Counted from the stretch's first letter, positions 1-8,804 are shown. The stretch: DNA of 56,286 nt from CBDUQI01 sp965369325 (GCA_965369325.1 CBDUQI010000009.1:1-56286); one strand, 5' to 3'. Made by a program: numbers and translations. The notes: a model not told the origin generated them from the sequence alone.

Positions 1-864
1 GTTGCGATGCCAAGGGCGAACTTCACTAACGAAATTCAGCAAGGTCTCCGTTCGGAGAAGACCACTCTCGACATCAGTTCTCCTCGTGTTGTCGGGATTT
101 GCAGGCGATATAATCAGCTTTATCTGACAACCACGCTTCGCGAGTTTCAAAAGAAATTCCTTTTCTTGGAGCAATGAATCTCGGTGCCCTTCCTCGAACT
201 CCTCTTGGCCGCTGATCGCCAATGTGGAAAGAAAAGCGGAAGACCAAACTACTTTATTTTCTACGTTCGGTTCTCGTGACAGTTTTTCCAGATCTGCGAC
301 AATCGCGTTCGTTCTTTCGCTCGGCCCGTAGAGGTTGTATGAAGGGGACATCTCTGACCTACAGGCTTTGTCGAGAGCACAACAGACACTCTGAACATCG
401 TCTTCGATGGGATCAGTGTCGCTCGCCAGCCCGGTTTTTTCTAGTTCATTCGTTAACCCAAGCGCTGTGTAGACGTGATCCCGAAGATCGCACAAGGTTT
501 TCTTGAGTGATTCTTTGTCGTTCCAAAGCTCAAAACCTGTTAGCGTCGAGTATGGAACTGGAAGGTCCGTGAGGTGTAGTCCGTTGTAACAAATAGGCAC
601 TATTGTGGCGCGCTTCATCAGAGCGCCACCAACTTCGATCTGTATCCAAGGTCTCCTGAGTGCCTGAGGGCTAAGGAGCACCAGGACAATTTTCGACGAC
701 GACAGACGAGTCTCGAGTTCGTTCCGCCAGTCGCCGAGAGATTTTTCTTCGCCAGCCACATGAATCGATTCAGCAGCCAGTCTGTCTCCCGCTACTATCA
801 CTTTGACCGCAGAGGCTAGTTCTCGCGACTCCGTCACATGACTTACAAAAATACTGGCGCCCAT
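1..864 (-). CDS. TIR-domain protein, 3' end outside window
   Basis: I translated this frame by hand: it is open for 288 codons and runs off the left edge, so the C-terminus is missing. Residues 1-130 read as a TIR domain. The N-terminal strand is IFVSH (5-9), the hydrophobic strand is IVLVLLSP (58-65), and the alpha-C signature WIQIEVGGAL (73-82) puts E77 where NADase TIR domains have their catalytic glutamate. Residues 200-288 form a second alpha/beta region, with a helix LLQEKEFLLKLAKRG then strand QIKLIISP, which may start an effector or sensor domain. The ATG at 864 is supported by GAGGAG seven bases upstream. No signal peptide is visible, so it is probably cytoplasmic. Bacterial TIR proteins are often NAD-cleaving defence effectors; that role is inferred and no partner gene is visible here. 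Confidence 0.8.
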   Translation of the reverse strand, partial: MGASIFVSHVTESRELASAVKVIVAGDRLAAESIHVAGEEKSLGDWRNELETRLSSSKIVLVLLSPQALRRPWIQIEVGGALMKRATIVPICYNGLHLTDLPVPYSTLTGFELWNDKESLKKTLCDLRDHVYTALGLTNELEKTGLASDTDPIEDDVQSVCCALDKACRSEMSPSYNLYGPSERTNAIVADLEKLSREPNVENKVVWSSAFLSTLAISGQEEFEEGHRDSLLQEKEFLLKLAKRGCQIKLIISPANPDNTRRTDVESGLLRTETLLNFVSEVRPWHRN

Positions 865-1188
865 CGCAAACTCCTCACTTCATAGTCAACTAAGATATCG
901 AACGCAGAGCGGAAGCGCTTTCTAAGGGAGAGTCTTGTTCCTCATCCTCATGCTACCCGGCGTGCCTTCGATACTGCAAACGACGTTTCGAGGGTGAGTC
1001 CTGTTCTTGATCTGCGCTAGTACGAATTGCCCCGTCCGAAGTTACCTCAACGAAAAGAACCAATCGGCGGCGACAAGCGCTCAATCTAAGAGTCGCCGAC
1101 GTCGGCGCAGTTTCAGCCTCATGTCATCAAACTCTGTGTTGTGCAGAGCGCAACCTTTCCAGCGCTGATACCGTCGATGTCACTGATG
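865..1188. other. intergenic, no gene seen
   Basis: This stretch separates the start of the TIR gene from the end of the ankyrin gene. Apart from the ribosome-binding site of the TIR gene just above 864, I see no convincing open frame, RNA or repeat. Confidence 0.5.
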
Positions 1189-2091
1189 TTACTGCTTGGG
1201 GTCAGGCGACCAGTGGCAATGTGGCGCGATGCGTTTGAGGGTGCGCAGTGTCGTGTGCTTAAGATCCTGAGCGATGCTCGCTAACGGACATACATCCGCG
1301 CCAAGATCTGCGAGTTGTTCGATTACCGTTTCCGCCGTTGTTCGATCACCGGCGCCCCCCAGAGCCTTGTCGAGGCGCTCGACAGCCAACTGCAACGGCG
1401 ACTGTTCGAACCGCCCGTTGGCCACCGCCCGGCCCGTGATTGGTGCGCCTGCCTCAACAACATCGCGCACTAAGCCCGCGTTGCACCCGTACGCCACGGC
1501 ATGCAGGAGCCCGGGAGTTTGACTGTCTAACCCGGTTTCTAGCAAACGTCGGGCGATGTCCTCACTACCCGCGCTGGCGGCCGCGATGAATGCCCGCTCG
1601 AGAACCCCATCCCATCTGAGCCCGCGGCCCGCTTTCTGCTCAATGATGACAGACACTACATCGAATCGGCCGTACGCGCTGGCCACGTTAAGAACCCGGC
1701 TAGCGCGGGACGGATCGTCCAAAGCACCTGGCACCTGTGCCAGGTGTTGGCGAATAGAGGACGCCATCCCTTGCTGCGCGGACAATTCCAGAAAGTCGCC
1801 CATGCGTGTGTCGAACACATCGGCTTTGGCACCCGTGCGCAACAGTATCGTTGCAGCGGTGTCTTGCCTCGACGCCACCGCGATCTCCAGCGGATAGACG
1901 CTCACGGTGGTATCTTTATCCCGCTTTATCAATCGATTTGGATCGCCCCCGCCCTCTAGGTACGCGCGTAGAACATTGACATCGCCAGTTTCGATCGCTC
2001 GATACAGCTCATGCTCGCCGCCGACATGCGGGCCTGTCGCTCTTGCAAGGAGCGCAACAACCACGAGTAACGATGCGTTGAGAACCGCCAT
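1189..2091 (-). CDS. exported ankyrin-repeat protein
   Basis: A 300-aa protein with an N-terminal hydrophobic stretch (NASLLVVVALLARA) that fits a signal peptide or anchor. Ankyrin-type units follow from about residue 28: LYRAIETGDVNVLRAYLEGG, then PLEIAVASRQDTAATILLRTGA, and further copies to about residue 260, each with the helix-turn-helix and G-A/D-x-P/V spacing of the family. Such repeats bind partner proteins; the ligand is unknown. The ATG at 2091 is preceded by GAAGAG. A metalloprotease relic ends 12 bp upstream, so this gene may once have been the second member of an operon with an exported protease. Ankyrin proteins are often inhibitors or chaperones of neighbouring enzymes, but here that is only inference. 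Confidence 0.75.
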   Translation of the reverse strand: MAVLNASLLVVVALLARATGPHVGGEHELYRAIETGDVNVLRAYLEGGGDPNRLIKRDKDTTVSVYPLEIAVASRQDTAATILLRTGAKADVFDTRMGDFLELSAQQGMASSIRQHLAQVPGALDDPSRASRVLNVASAYGRFDVVSVIIEQKAGRGLRWDGVLERAFIAAASAGSEDIARRLLETGLDSQTPGLLHAVAYGCNAGLVRDVVEAGAPITGRAVANGRFEQSPLQLAVERLDKALGGAGDRTTAETVIEQLADLGADVCPLASIAQDLKHTTLRTLKRIAPHCHWSPDPKQ

Positions 2092-2102
2092 AGTTCGCTC
2101 TT

Positions 2103-2332
2103 CTAAAGTTGCCCGTACTTCTCGATCAGCACCCGCGAGCGATACCCCTTAACCTGTGTACCGGATATCGTCACGATGTCTGCCGCCTCCGTTTGAGTGC
2201 GGTAGAGTCCTTGAAACCGAGTTCATGTCCGAATTCGTGAGCGGCCGTAGATTGTTCATTATTGCATGTTGGAAGAGACGGGCTCGAGATGACAGAAATG
2301 ACCAATCTCCCATTCGACCACGCACGGATATT
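2103..2332 (-). pseudogene. zinc metalloprotease remnant (HEFGH motif)
   Basis: On the minus strand the frame entering at 2332 reads ...STAAHEFGHELGFKD, with the zinc-binding HExxH motif at 2239-2225. It then stops after 23 residues of mismatched sequence. A one-base shift right after GFKD opens a second frame reading LYRTQTEAADIV...VLIEKYGQL and ending at 2103. One lost base just after the motif explains both halves. No start codon is visible upstream (TGA at 2335-2333), so the 5' part is also gone. The motif is typical of matrixin- or astacin-like secreted proteases. It is decayed or mis-sequenced and is unlikely to give an active enzyme. Confidence 0.6.
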
Positions 2333-2612
2333 TCATGATGGCGCCATAAACGACATATCTATCAATTTACTTGAATGCTGTTCGCTGCGGCATTCTGGCA
2401 TGCTGGCATGCAGCGATAGTGGTCACTTTGTTTTTATGTAGTATGCGCGCCCTCCTGCTAAAACCAATCGCTTGGTTATCGCTCGGTTCAACGTGACTCC
2501 GCAGGCTAATGACATAGTGACTTGACACGCTGCGGCGCCTCCTAACCGAGGAGCTCAAGAGCACGCTGTCGTCATGTCCAACAACCGTGGTGGAAAGAGG
2601 TGGTCGCTGAGC

Positions 2613-3035
2613 TCAGACTGGGGAGCGAACCATTCCTTTTCTGACCTCCCGCATCAGTGCCTCTGGGTCTTTTCTGAGTTTTCGGATAAACGCTTTCGGA
2701 ACATCCGTGCGGTGATCGTATTTCTCGGACCAATCGATCATCGCGAGCATCATCGGCAACAGGTCCATACCCTTTTTGGACAGACCGTAGATGTAGCGCG
2801 ATTTGTTCTCGGGGTCTGATTGCTTAGTCACGATTCCGTGAGCGAGCAGGTTACTCAGCCGATCCGCCAACACATTAGTCGAAATATTCTCTTCAGGATC
2901 GGTGAATTCGCTGTAGTGCTTTTTACCCTTGAACATCAGGTCGCGAATAACCAACAACGTCCACTTGTCGCCGAAAATCCCCATGCCAAAGCGGATCGGA
3001 CAACCGTACCATTCATCTTTGCGTTCTTTGGTCAT
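2613..3035 (-). CDS. HxlR-family winged-helix regulator
   Basis: A 140-aa HxlR-type transcription factor. It has the signature Cys near the N-terminus (WYGCPIRFGMGIFGDKW), the winged-helix block LLVIRDLMFKGKKHYSEF, and ISTNVLADRLSNLLAHGIV followed by the wing YIYGLSKKGMDLLPMM. An upstream ATG at 3077 exists, but the ATG at 3035 gives the usual family N-terminus (MTKERK) and leaves the palindromes at 3064-3117 outside the coding part. It diverges from a small membrane-protein gene at 3135, the classic arrangement of a local regulator and its target. HxlR proteins often sense aldehydes, quinones or redox state through the conserved Cys; the signal here is unknown. Confidence 0.88.
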   Translation of the reverse strand: MTKERKDEWYGCPIRFGMGIFGDKWTLLVIRDLMFKGKKHYSEFTDPEENISTNVLADRLSNLLAHGIVTKQSDPENKSRYIYGLSKKGMDLLPMMLAMIDWSEKYDHRTDVPKAFIRKLRKDPEALMREVRKGMVRSPV

Positions 3036-3063
3036 CTGCAAATGATAACGGCATAGCAAAGCA

Positions 3064-3117
3064 CTTGCAAAAAGCAAGCTCTAAGACTAAGCTAAAGCCA
3101 CTTTTAAAAAACAAGTG
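3064..3117. promoter_or_regulatory. twin palindromes between HxlR gene and target
   Basis: Two inverted repeats lie in the divergent promoter. CTTGC-AAAAA-GCAAG spans 3064-3078 and CACTT-nine bases-AAGTG spans 3099-3117. They are about 37 bp centre to centre and share CTTG/CAAG-like half-sites. HxlR dimers bind such short spaced palindromes, so these are likely operators for autoregulation and control of the membrane protein. Confidence 0.55.
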
Positions 3118-3134
3118 CCCAGAGAGGAAGTAGT

Positions 3135-3551
3135 ATGAAGCACAGATTCTGGCTCGCGATTTTTGCCTACTTTGTGGTGACGATGGCGATCGCCTATCCC
3201 TGGCACATGCTTTTGTTTCACGACAAGTACGTCGCCATGGGTGCGTTTACGCGTCCCGCGCCTGTCATGCCGTTCGGCATGTTGGCGATCCTGTTGCAGG
3301 CGATCGTATTCGCCTGGTTCTACCCGCTGTTTTATCAGCACTTGGGCGGTGGCCGGCCAATCATTCGGGGGATTCAATTCGGGTTGTTTATGGGGCTAAC
3401 CGTCTGGTCGGTGATGGTGTTCGCGACAGCGGCCAAGTTCATGATCGAGCCCAAGGTCGATTTTGTGCTTCTGGGCACGATCTTCCAGATTATTCAGTTC
3501 ACTTGCGTAGGGGCGGCGATCGGTCTCGTATACGGTCGGCAGATACGCTAA
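3135..3551 (+). CDS. small four-helix membrane protein
   Basis: A 138-aa protein with four hydrophobic segments at about residues 5-25, 48-70, 82-103 and 113-134. It starts MKHRFWLAIFAYFVVTMAIAYPWHM. There are no obvious catalytic motifs; aromatic and His residues (YPWHMLLFHDKY) cluster at the end of helix 1. GAGAGGAAGTAGT before the ATG is a good ribosome-binding site. It is transcribed away from the HxlR gene and probably controlled by it. I do not recognise a function. Homologous small membrane proteins under HxlR control are usually annotated as unknown. Confidence 0.75.
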   Translation: MKHRFWLAIFAYFVVTMAIAYPWHMLLFHDKYVAMGAFTRPAPVMPFGMLAILLQAIVFAWFYPLFYQHLGGGRPIIRGIQFGLFMGLTVWSVMVFATAAKFMIEPKVDFVLLGTIFQIIQFTCVGAAIGLVYGRQIR

Positions 3552-3592
3552 CGCCAGGCAAGCACACCGTGTGATGCCACTACCAAAGACAA

Positions 3593-3619
3593 GGCCGCGC
3601 CGACACAGTCGACGCGGCC
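3593..3619. terminator. hairpin between convergent genes
   Basis: GGCCGCG (3593-3599) and CGCGGCC (3613-3619) form a 7-bp GC stem with a 13-base loop, between the convergent ends at 3551 and 3654. There is no T tract, so it is a weak or bidirectional terminator at best. Confidence 0.4.
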
Positions 3620-3653
3620 ACCTAGTGTGAGAAGTTACGTTGGCGAGCGGCGT

Positions 3654-4793
3654 TTAGCGGCGCCCCATCACCTCATCAATAAAGTCATTCGCCTTGGCCA
3701 CCTGTGCACGCGGCGTCGTCATGAAATGCGCCAGATCCTCCACCATGGTGGAGAAACAATTCAGCGCATCAGGCCCGGCCTCGCATCGCGGCGCGAACAT
3801 ATCCTGCCAACCCGCACAGCTCGCCGGGATGCCTGCCAGAATCTCACGGGCGGCGCCTTTGGTTTCAATTTCTGCCACCAGGGCATCTGCAGTGAGGGCG
3901 GCCGCCTCGATCCGACAGCTGTCCTGAGTCAGATCGACGAACAAGCTGGCATCCGGCTCTTGTGGATGATGCTCAAAGTGGCAGAAGAAATCGTAGAAAT
4001 CACGTCCCGCTGCAATCCCAATCATGTCCGCCGCGTGGCGCCCAACGACATCGGCCGCCTGGGACAACTGGAATGGCAATGCCCGCGCTGCATCGGCCAA
4101 CGCCTGATCCACCGGACCGCCACCACGCAACGACGGGGTAATCATGGCATCCGCCCACAAGCGCGCCGCCTGCGCGATGGCCGTACGTTGTTCACCGCCA
4201 ATGGATGATCCGCCGCGCGAATCGGTGCAGAAGCCATCACAAATGGGACCCCACTCACCTTCGTATTCGGTCGAGCAACCATTGCCTGGTGCAGTGGGTT
4301 TAGGATCGCGCCACCAGCAGGAAAGCTCAATCGTAAAGCCTTCATCGCCCCAGTCACAGAACTGGCCGGACTGAGTGCAGTCGCCGGAGAAGTAGCAGTT
4401 GCAATTCGGGACATCTGGGTCCGTGCCGGTCGGCCCTGGGGGTTGCTGGGCCATGTCCACCAGGATGCCGATGTCAGTGCCGTCCACATTACCGTCGCCG
4501 TCAAAATCGGCGTTTGGATTGCCACCATTGAGAATCGCCCAGCGGACGAAGCGGAAGTCCTGGCCATCCACAATATTGTTGTTGTTCACGTCCGGATCGC
4601 ACAGATTGCCGAAGCCATCGCCGTTAGTGTCGCGCTGATCGGCGTTCGCCACTAATGTGCAGTTATCGGAGTTGTCGTCAAAGCCGTCGCTGTCGCTGTC
4701 AAAGCTGTCAGCGGCAAACGCATTGACAGCAAAAAGCGCAGCGAGCGCGGCCACTGGGAGCGCCGTTAAGCGGCGGTTGGACTTATTAAGCAT
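3654..4793 (-). CDS. secreted protein with TSP3/dockerin-like calcium loops
   Basis: A 379-aa protein with a clear signal peptide (MLNKSNRRLTALPVAALAALFAVNAFA, cleavage after AFA). Residues 30-125 hold acidic calcium loops: DSFDSDSDGFDD, NADQRDTNGDGFGNLCD, then two F-hand loops like dockerin (NNNNIVDGQDF and DFDGDGNVDGTDIGILVD). A Pro/Thr linker follows. Residues 130-200 form a Cys-rich part (CNCYFSGDCTQSGQFC, CWW, CDGFC), and a helical C-terminus (200-379) has no recognised motif. The first part is the same module found in the proteins at 17763 and 53031. Its role in the envelope or in adhesion is unknown. It stands alone between an SDR gene and a convergent gene. Confidence 0.8.
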   Translation of the reverse strand: MLNKSNRRLTALPVAALAALFAVNAFAADSFDSDSDGFDDNSDNCTLVANADQRDTNGDGFGNLCDPDVNNNNIVDGQDFRFVRWAILNGGNPNADFDGDGNVDGTDIGILVDMAQQPPGPTGTDPDVPNCNCYFSGDCTQSGQFCDWGDEGFTIELSCWWRDPKPTAPGNGCSTEYEGEWGPICDGFCTDSRGGSSIGGEQRTAIAQAARLWADAMITPSLRGGGPVDQALADAARALPFQLSQAADVVGRHAADMIGIAAGRDFYDFFCHFEHHPQEPDASLFVDLTQDSCRIEAAALTADALVAEIETKGAAREILAGIPASCAGWQDMFAPRCEAGPDALNCFSTMVEDLAHFMTTPRAQVAKANDFIDEVMGRR

Positions 4794-4868
4794 GTTAGTT
4801 CCCCTTCAAACCAATTGAGGCTGGTGAGGGGCAGATTATCACGCCTCGGGTGTGCTCGGCGACATCGG

Positions 4869-5624
4869 TCAGAGAAAACAGTCCCCGCCGTTCGGACTTA
4901 CACACTGCCCCTGAAAGTGGTCACCGTCCGCAGAGGCCAGGAAGACATAAGCTGGGGCAATGTTCTCCACCTCGGCAAAGTGTCCCACGGGAATCGCCGC
5001 CTTAATCGCGTCGAGCACTTCGCTATCCACACCGCTCAGTATGGGCGTCTTGGTGGCTCCGGGCGCTACGCAATTGACGCGGACGTTTCTCTGCCCGACC
5101 TCAAGCGCAAGTGATCTTGAAAAGGACAGGATGCCCCCTTTGGCCGCCGTGTAAGCGCAAAGCCCGGGCGCTCCTTTGTAAGCCAGCTGCGAAACCGTAT
5201 TAATAATGCGGCCGAAGTTGCGCGCGTACATGCCCGGCAACGCAGCCCGGGTCACCAGGAACGTCCCCCGGAGGTGGACGTTAATGACCCGGTCCCAGGT
5301 CTCGATCGGCAGGTCCTCTACCAGATCTCCGTGGGCGATGCCGGCATTGTTCACGAGGATATCGATGTGCCCGCAAAACTCGCTGGCCCCGGCAACCAGG
5401 GACTCGACCTCTTGCGCGTTGCTGACATCGGCCTGAAGGGCTATCGCGCTGGCCCCCAGCTTGCTGACCGCACTGGCGACCGCTTCGGCTTTGACTCTTT
5501 CCTCCGGTACCGGATAGTTCAGCACGACGTGCGAAGCGCCTTCTGCCGCATATGCCAGCGCGACGGCCTCCCCGATGCCGGAGCTGCTGCCCGTAATCAA
5601 TGCGGTCTTGCCGTTAAGCCTCAT
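4869..5624 (-). CDS. short-chain dehydrogenase/reductase (SDR)
   Basis: A 251-aa classical SDR: TGSSSGIGEAVA (cofactor loop), NNAGIAHG, and the active-site S-Y-K with YTAAKGG, then PGATKTPI. The C-terminus ends in GGDCFL instead of the common GG-final tail. A TTG at 5642 opens the frame earlier, but the ATG at 5624 has GGAGGAA ten bases upstream and gives the normal family start (MRLNGKTALITG). It follows the TonB receptor at 5695 on the same strand with 70 bp between them, so the two are likely co-transcribed. An oxidoreductase acting on the compound taken up by that receptor is a reasonable inference; the substrate is unknown. Confidence 0.85.
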   Translation of the reverse strand: MRLNGKTALITGSSSGIGEAVALAYAAEGASHVVLNYPVPEERVKAEAVASAVSKLGASAIALQADVSNAQEVESLVAGASEFCGHIDILVNNAGIAHGDLVEDLPIETWDRVINVHLRGTFLVTRAALPGMYARNFGRIINTVSQLAYKGAPGLCAYTAAKGGILSFSRSLALEVGQRNVRVNCVAPGATKTPILSGVDSEVLDAIKAAIPVGHFAEVENIAPAYVFLASADGDHFQGQCVSPNGGDCFL

Positions 5625-5694
5625 CGGACAGCGTTCCTCCAACGGGCATCTGCGGCGGCGGCGGTGCCTGCCATCTTACCAACCAACGCGCCGG

Positions 5695-8214
5695 TCAGAA
5701 ATTCCAGGATGCCTCAATGCCACCCATCCGATCCTGATTAGGCGCCACAAACGACCCGCCAAACTCGGGCGCGGGAATTACCTCCACCAGCACCTCCTCG
5801 TCCGTCGCATTCTGCACGAAGGCCATCACCGACCAGCGATCGGTGCTGATGCCCGCCCGCAGATTCAGGATGCCAAAGCTGTCGCGCTGCGAGTTATTAA
5901 AGTTGCCGTCCAAACCGAACTGATTGGGCAACGTGGTGTCCTGTACCGAGTGAAACCACGTGGGGCCGGTCAGACGGTAATCGGCACGCAGCAGCACATC
6001 CATGCCATTGCCGATCGGCAGCAGCGCCTCCGCACCCGCGTTGGCGGTGTAGTCCGCCGTGTATGGTGAGTTATTGCCCACTGTATTCGGTCGTGCGGAG
6101 TTTTCTTTAATCTCGCTCTCGGTCACATTAGCCGACAGATACAGGGTAAGCCAGTCGTTCATATTGGCGCTGATGTTCGCTTCCAACCCGTAGATTTCGA
6201 CGCTGTCCATGTTAGATACAATACGCAGCAAGCCGAATGGGCCGACGAAGAAGCCGAAGAACTGCATGTCGTCAACGTCCGTATAGTAACCGGCCACTTC
6301 ATAACGAACCCGGTTGTCACCCGAGCTGCCCTTCAGACCGAATTCAAACGCGCTTGAGGTTTCTTTGTCGAACGCATCACCCACGGTAATCCCAGCATTG
6401 AACTGGTCGTTGAAAAAGCCCTCGATCACCTCTGAGGTGCCACCGTTGTTAAACCCGCCGGACTTAAAGCCGATGCCCCAGTTGCCGAACAGATTCAGCT
6501 GATCGTTCATGGCGTAGCTAAATGATAGTTTTGGCTGCAGTTGTTTGAATGTCTCTGACCGGTCCGCCAGCACACCACTCGGGTTATACGCCGGATCCAG
6601 GCCGGGGTTCAGGAAGTAGTTGGCGGCGCTTGTCTCGGTACCATTGTCAAAGCCCGTCAACACATTTCCCACCCAACGCGTGCGCACGTCGGTAGGCACG
6701 TTGTTGGTAGAATCACGGTCCTCAATGTCGTAGCGCAACGCGAGGTTGAGCGTCAGGTTGTCGTTAACGTTATAGTCGATGGCGCCGAACACCGCGAACA
6801 CATCAGTATTGAAGAAATCGTCGATGAGGGCTTCGGTCGGGTTGATGGGATTGCTCGTAAAGCACTGCTCAACCACGCCCTGGCCGGTATCCAGGCCCAG
6901 ATTGCGGCACACCCGGCGATCCAGTTGCAGGTAGTACGCACCCGCCTGCCAGGTAAAGTCGCCGTCACCACCGGCCAGACGGATTTCGGCGCTCAGGTCT
7001 TCCTGATCGGTCTGCTGGTATTGGGTGCCGTCACAGGTGGTCGGCGAGTAAGGCGGCAAGGTGGCGCCGCCGCCGATGCCGAACGGGGCCTGCACTGGAA
7101 AGCCGGCGAGCGCGGTGCTGGATTCAATGCAATTGGACTCGCCGTTAAAAAACGCGAAACTACCGCTGGTGCCATCTGCATAGAAGAAGTTTTTGACGTT
7201 GCTGTACGCGACGTACGCGGTGAGATCGTTATCGCCAACTTCGGTTTCCAGTTTGACCGATGCGTCAATCGTACTCTGCTCATTCCGCGAGTCGATGTTC
7301 GGCGAGAAAATAAACTCATGCTCGTTCGCATCGATGTTGAAGCTGGGGCCGAACAGCTCCGCCAAAAACGGGATCTGGAATATTGCGTTGAACGAGATGG
7401 CGCCACTGGTACTCTCACCAACGCGCACTTTGGCGTCGATGGTGGTGGTGTCGTTCGGTTCAAACACCAGGCGCGCATTCGCATTCCAGGTCTTGTAATT
7501 GTTAATGGTGGCCGGATCAGTCGTATTCTGCGGATACAACGCTCTGGCCTCTGGGGTGGTGAAGAAGTCGTTGCGCAGAAAACCATCGCTCTCGGCGAAC
7601 TCACCGTTCAGCACGAATCCCAAACGATCGCTCAGGGAGTTGCTGATCAGGCCGCGGACCTTGACAGTATCGTTGCTCGCGACACTAACGCGCGCGGATC
7701 CGCTCAGTTCCTCGGTGGGGCCGTGGGTGGTAATCACGATGGCGCCGGCGGCGGCGTTGCGGCCGTACAATGCACCCTGCGGGCCTTTGAGCACCTCGAT
7801 CTGTTGCACCGCGCCGTGGTCCTGGTTCAGGACGGCAACGTTGGTTTTCAAAACGCCGTCGATCACCAGGGCAACGTTGTTCTCACCATCACGCGCGCCG
7901 TTCAGGCCGCGAATATTGATCTGGTTATCGCCCGCCTCAACGTTGCCCGCCACCATCGAAACACCAGGAACGTACTGCAGAAAATCAAGTGCGACGCGCG
8001 CGCCGGTATTTTCGATCGTCGCCTCCGTCAGCACGGATACGGTCGCAGGGGCGTCCTGGAGGAGCTCCGTCTTACGTCTTGAGGTGACCACAATCTCCTC
8101 AATAAAACCGCTCCCCGAATCTTGAGCGCCAGATTGCGCCCATACTTGTGGCGTCGCCACTGCGCCACCTGCTGCAACGAGTGCAGCTACCGATACCGTG
8201 AATCTGTTACTCAA
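5695..8214 (-). CDS. TonB-dependent outer-membrane receptor
   Basis: An 839-aa receptor. The signal peptide SNRFTVSVAALVAAGGAVATPQVWA is followed by the TonB box EEIVVTSRRK. A plug domain comes next (NQINIRGLNG, VALVIDGV, IEVLKGPQGALYGRNAAAGAIV), then a 22-strand barrel ending in MGGIEASWNF with a terminal Phe. The frame is open upstream to 8343, but those residues are not signal-like. The TTG at 8214, with GGGAGAAAG just upstream, gives a normal signal peptide. It belongs to the sphingomonad/marine type that imports sugars, oligomers or plant-like aromatics, not classical siderophores; the ligand cannot be read from sequence. The upstream region holds two GntR-like palindromes. Confidence 0.9.
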   Translation of the reverse strand: MSNRFTVSVAALVAAGGAVATPQVWAQSGAQDSGSGFIEEIVVTSRRKTELLQDAPATVSVLTEATIENTGARVALDFLQYVPGVSMVAGNVEAGDNQINIRGLNGARDGENNVALVIDGVLKTNVAVLNQDHGAVQQIEVLKGPQGALYGRNAAAGAIVITTHGPTEELSGSARVSVASNDTVKVRGLISNSLSDRLGFVLNGEFAESDGFLRNDFFTTPEARALYPQNTTDPATINNYKTWNANARLVFEPNDTTTIDAKVRVGESTSGAISFNAIFQIPFLAELFGPSFNIDANEHEFIFSPNIDSRNEQSTIDASVKLETEVGDNDLTAYVAYSNVKNFFYADGTSGSFAFFNGESNCIESSTALAGFPVQAPFGIGGGATLPPYSPTTCDGTQYQQTDQEDLSAEIRLAGGDGDFTWQAGAYYLQLDRRVCRNLGLDTGQGVVEQCFTSNPINPTEALIDDFFNTDVFAVFGAIDYNVNDNLTLNLALRYDIEDRDSTNNVPTDVRTRWVGNVLTGFDNGTETSAANYFLNPGLDPAYNPSGVLADRSETFKQLQPKLSFSYAMNDQLNLFGNWGIGFKSGGFNNGGTSEVIEGFFNDQFNAGITVGDAFDKETSSAFEFGLKGSSGDNRVRYEVAGYYTDVDDMQFFGFFVGPFGLLRIVSNMDSVEIYGLEANISANMNDWLTLYLSANVTESEIKENSARPNTVGNNSPYTADYTANAGAEALLPIGNGMDVLLRADYRLTGPTWFHSVQDTTLPNQFGLDGNFNNSQRDSFGILNLRAGISTDRWSVMAFVQNATDEEVLVEVIPAPEFGGSFVAPNQDRMGGIEASWNF

Positions 8215-8332
8215 TCTTCTTTCTCCCAGGACTGGTTCATTGCTCTTCTGCCCGTCCGTTTCCCACAGGGCGCATGGCTGACGGTTTGCGTCGTGCCCGG
8301 GCATATTCCCAAGACTACACCGGTCATCACTT

Positions 8333-8344
8333 ATTGTATACAAT
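8333..8344. promoter_or_regulatory. ATTGTATACAAT palindrome (GntR-like operator)
   Basis: A perfect 12-base palindrome about 120 bp upstream of the TonB receptor start. This form is typical of operators of FadR-subfamily (FCD) GntR repressors, which often control sugar-acid uptake. No GntR gene is in the window. Confidence 0.6.
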
Positions 8345-8540
8345 TTAGCGCGTTACTCGCCCGTGTAGCCCTGCGAAGGTGGCGTTTACGGCAGTCGCCA
8401 GGGTGCGCAATCAGTGGCCAGGCGGCGAGAATGCGGCAATTTTGCATACTTTTCGAGTAATAATGTGTCGATACTGGCTGTCCGACAATTTCCCGGCACA
8501 CGACAACCGTTATCCGGGCCGGTGCGAACCCGTGATTCCA

Positions 8541-8552
8541 ATTGTATACAAC
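8541..8552. promoter_or_regulatory. second TTGTATACAA palindrome
   Basis: The ten-base core TTGTATACAA repeats at 8542-8551, its centre 208 bp from the first copy (about 20 helical turns). The pair could support repression by DNA looping; that is inference. Confidence 0.55.
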
Positions 8553-8804
8553 CTAGTGCTTATTCAACTGGCCAATCGTTGGTTGGCTGCGCGGAGGCAA
8601 CCCTGCCATCGTACGCCGTCGCGAGGGCGATACAGTGGGTGCTGAGTGGCAAGTGGTCCGCAACGCTCGACGGAATTCGGCGTATGAAAAAGAAAGTTCT
8701 TCAGCAAAGCAAGGTCGAGGAAATTGGTGATCTGCTCACCGTCCATAGCGGTGACCAGATCACCAGACTTGCTACCTGTCGAGGCAACGGGAAAACCGCA
8801 AGAG

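Larger units (their letters stand above)
8215..8804. other. 590-bp promoter region of TonB receptor
   Basis: This non-coding stretch holds the two palindromes listed separately. A weak open frame from 8683 (MKKKVLQQSKVEEIGDLL...) overlaps the next gene and is not convincing beyond its first 28 codons. I see no other gene. Confidence 0.5.

Noticed and set aside
222..506. Plus-strand open frame of 94 codons
   Set aside because: It is antisense to the continuous TIR frame, which has motifs and a ribosome-binding site.
6925..8082. 385-codon plus-strand frame inside the TonB receptor
   Set aside because: It is antisense to a well-supported receptor and has no domain signature.
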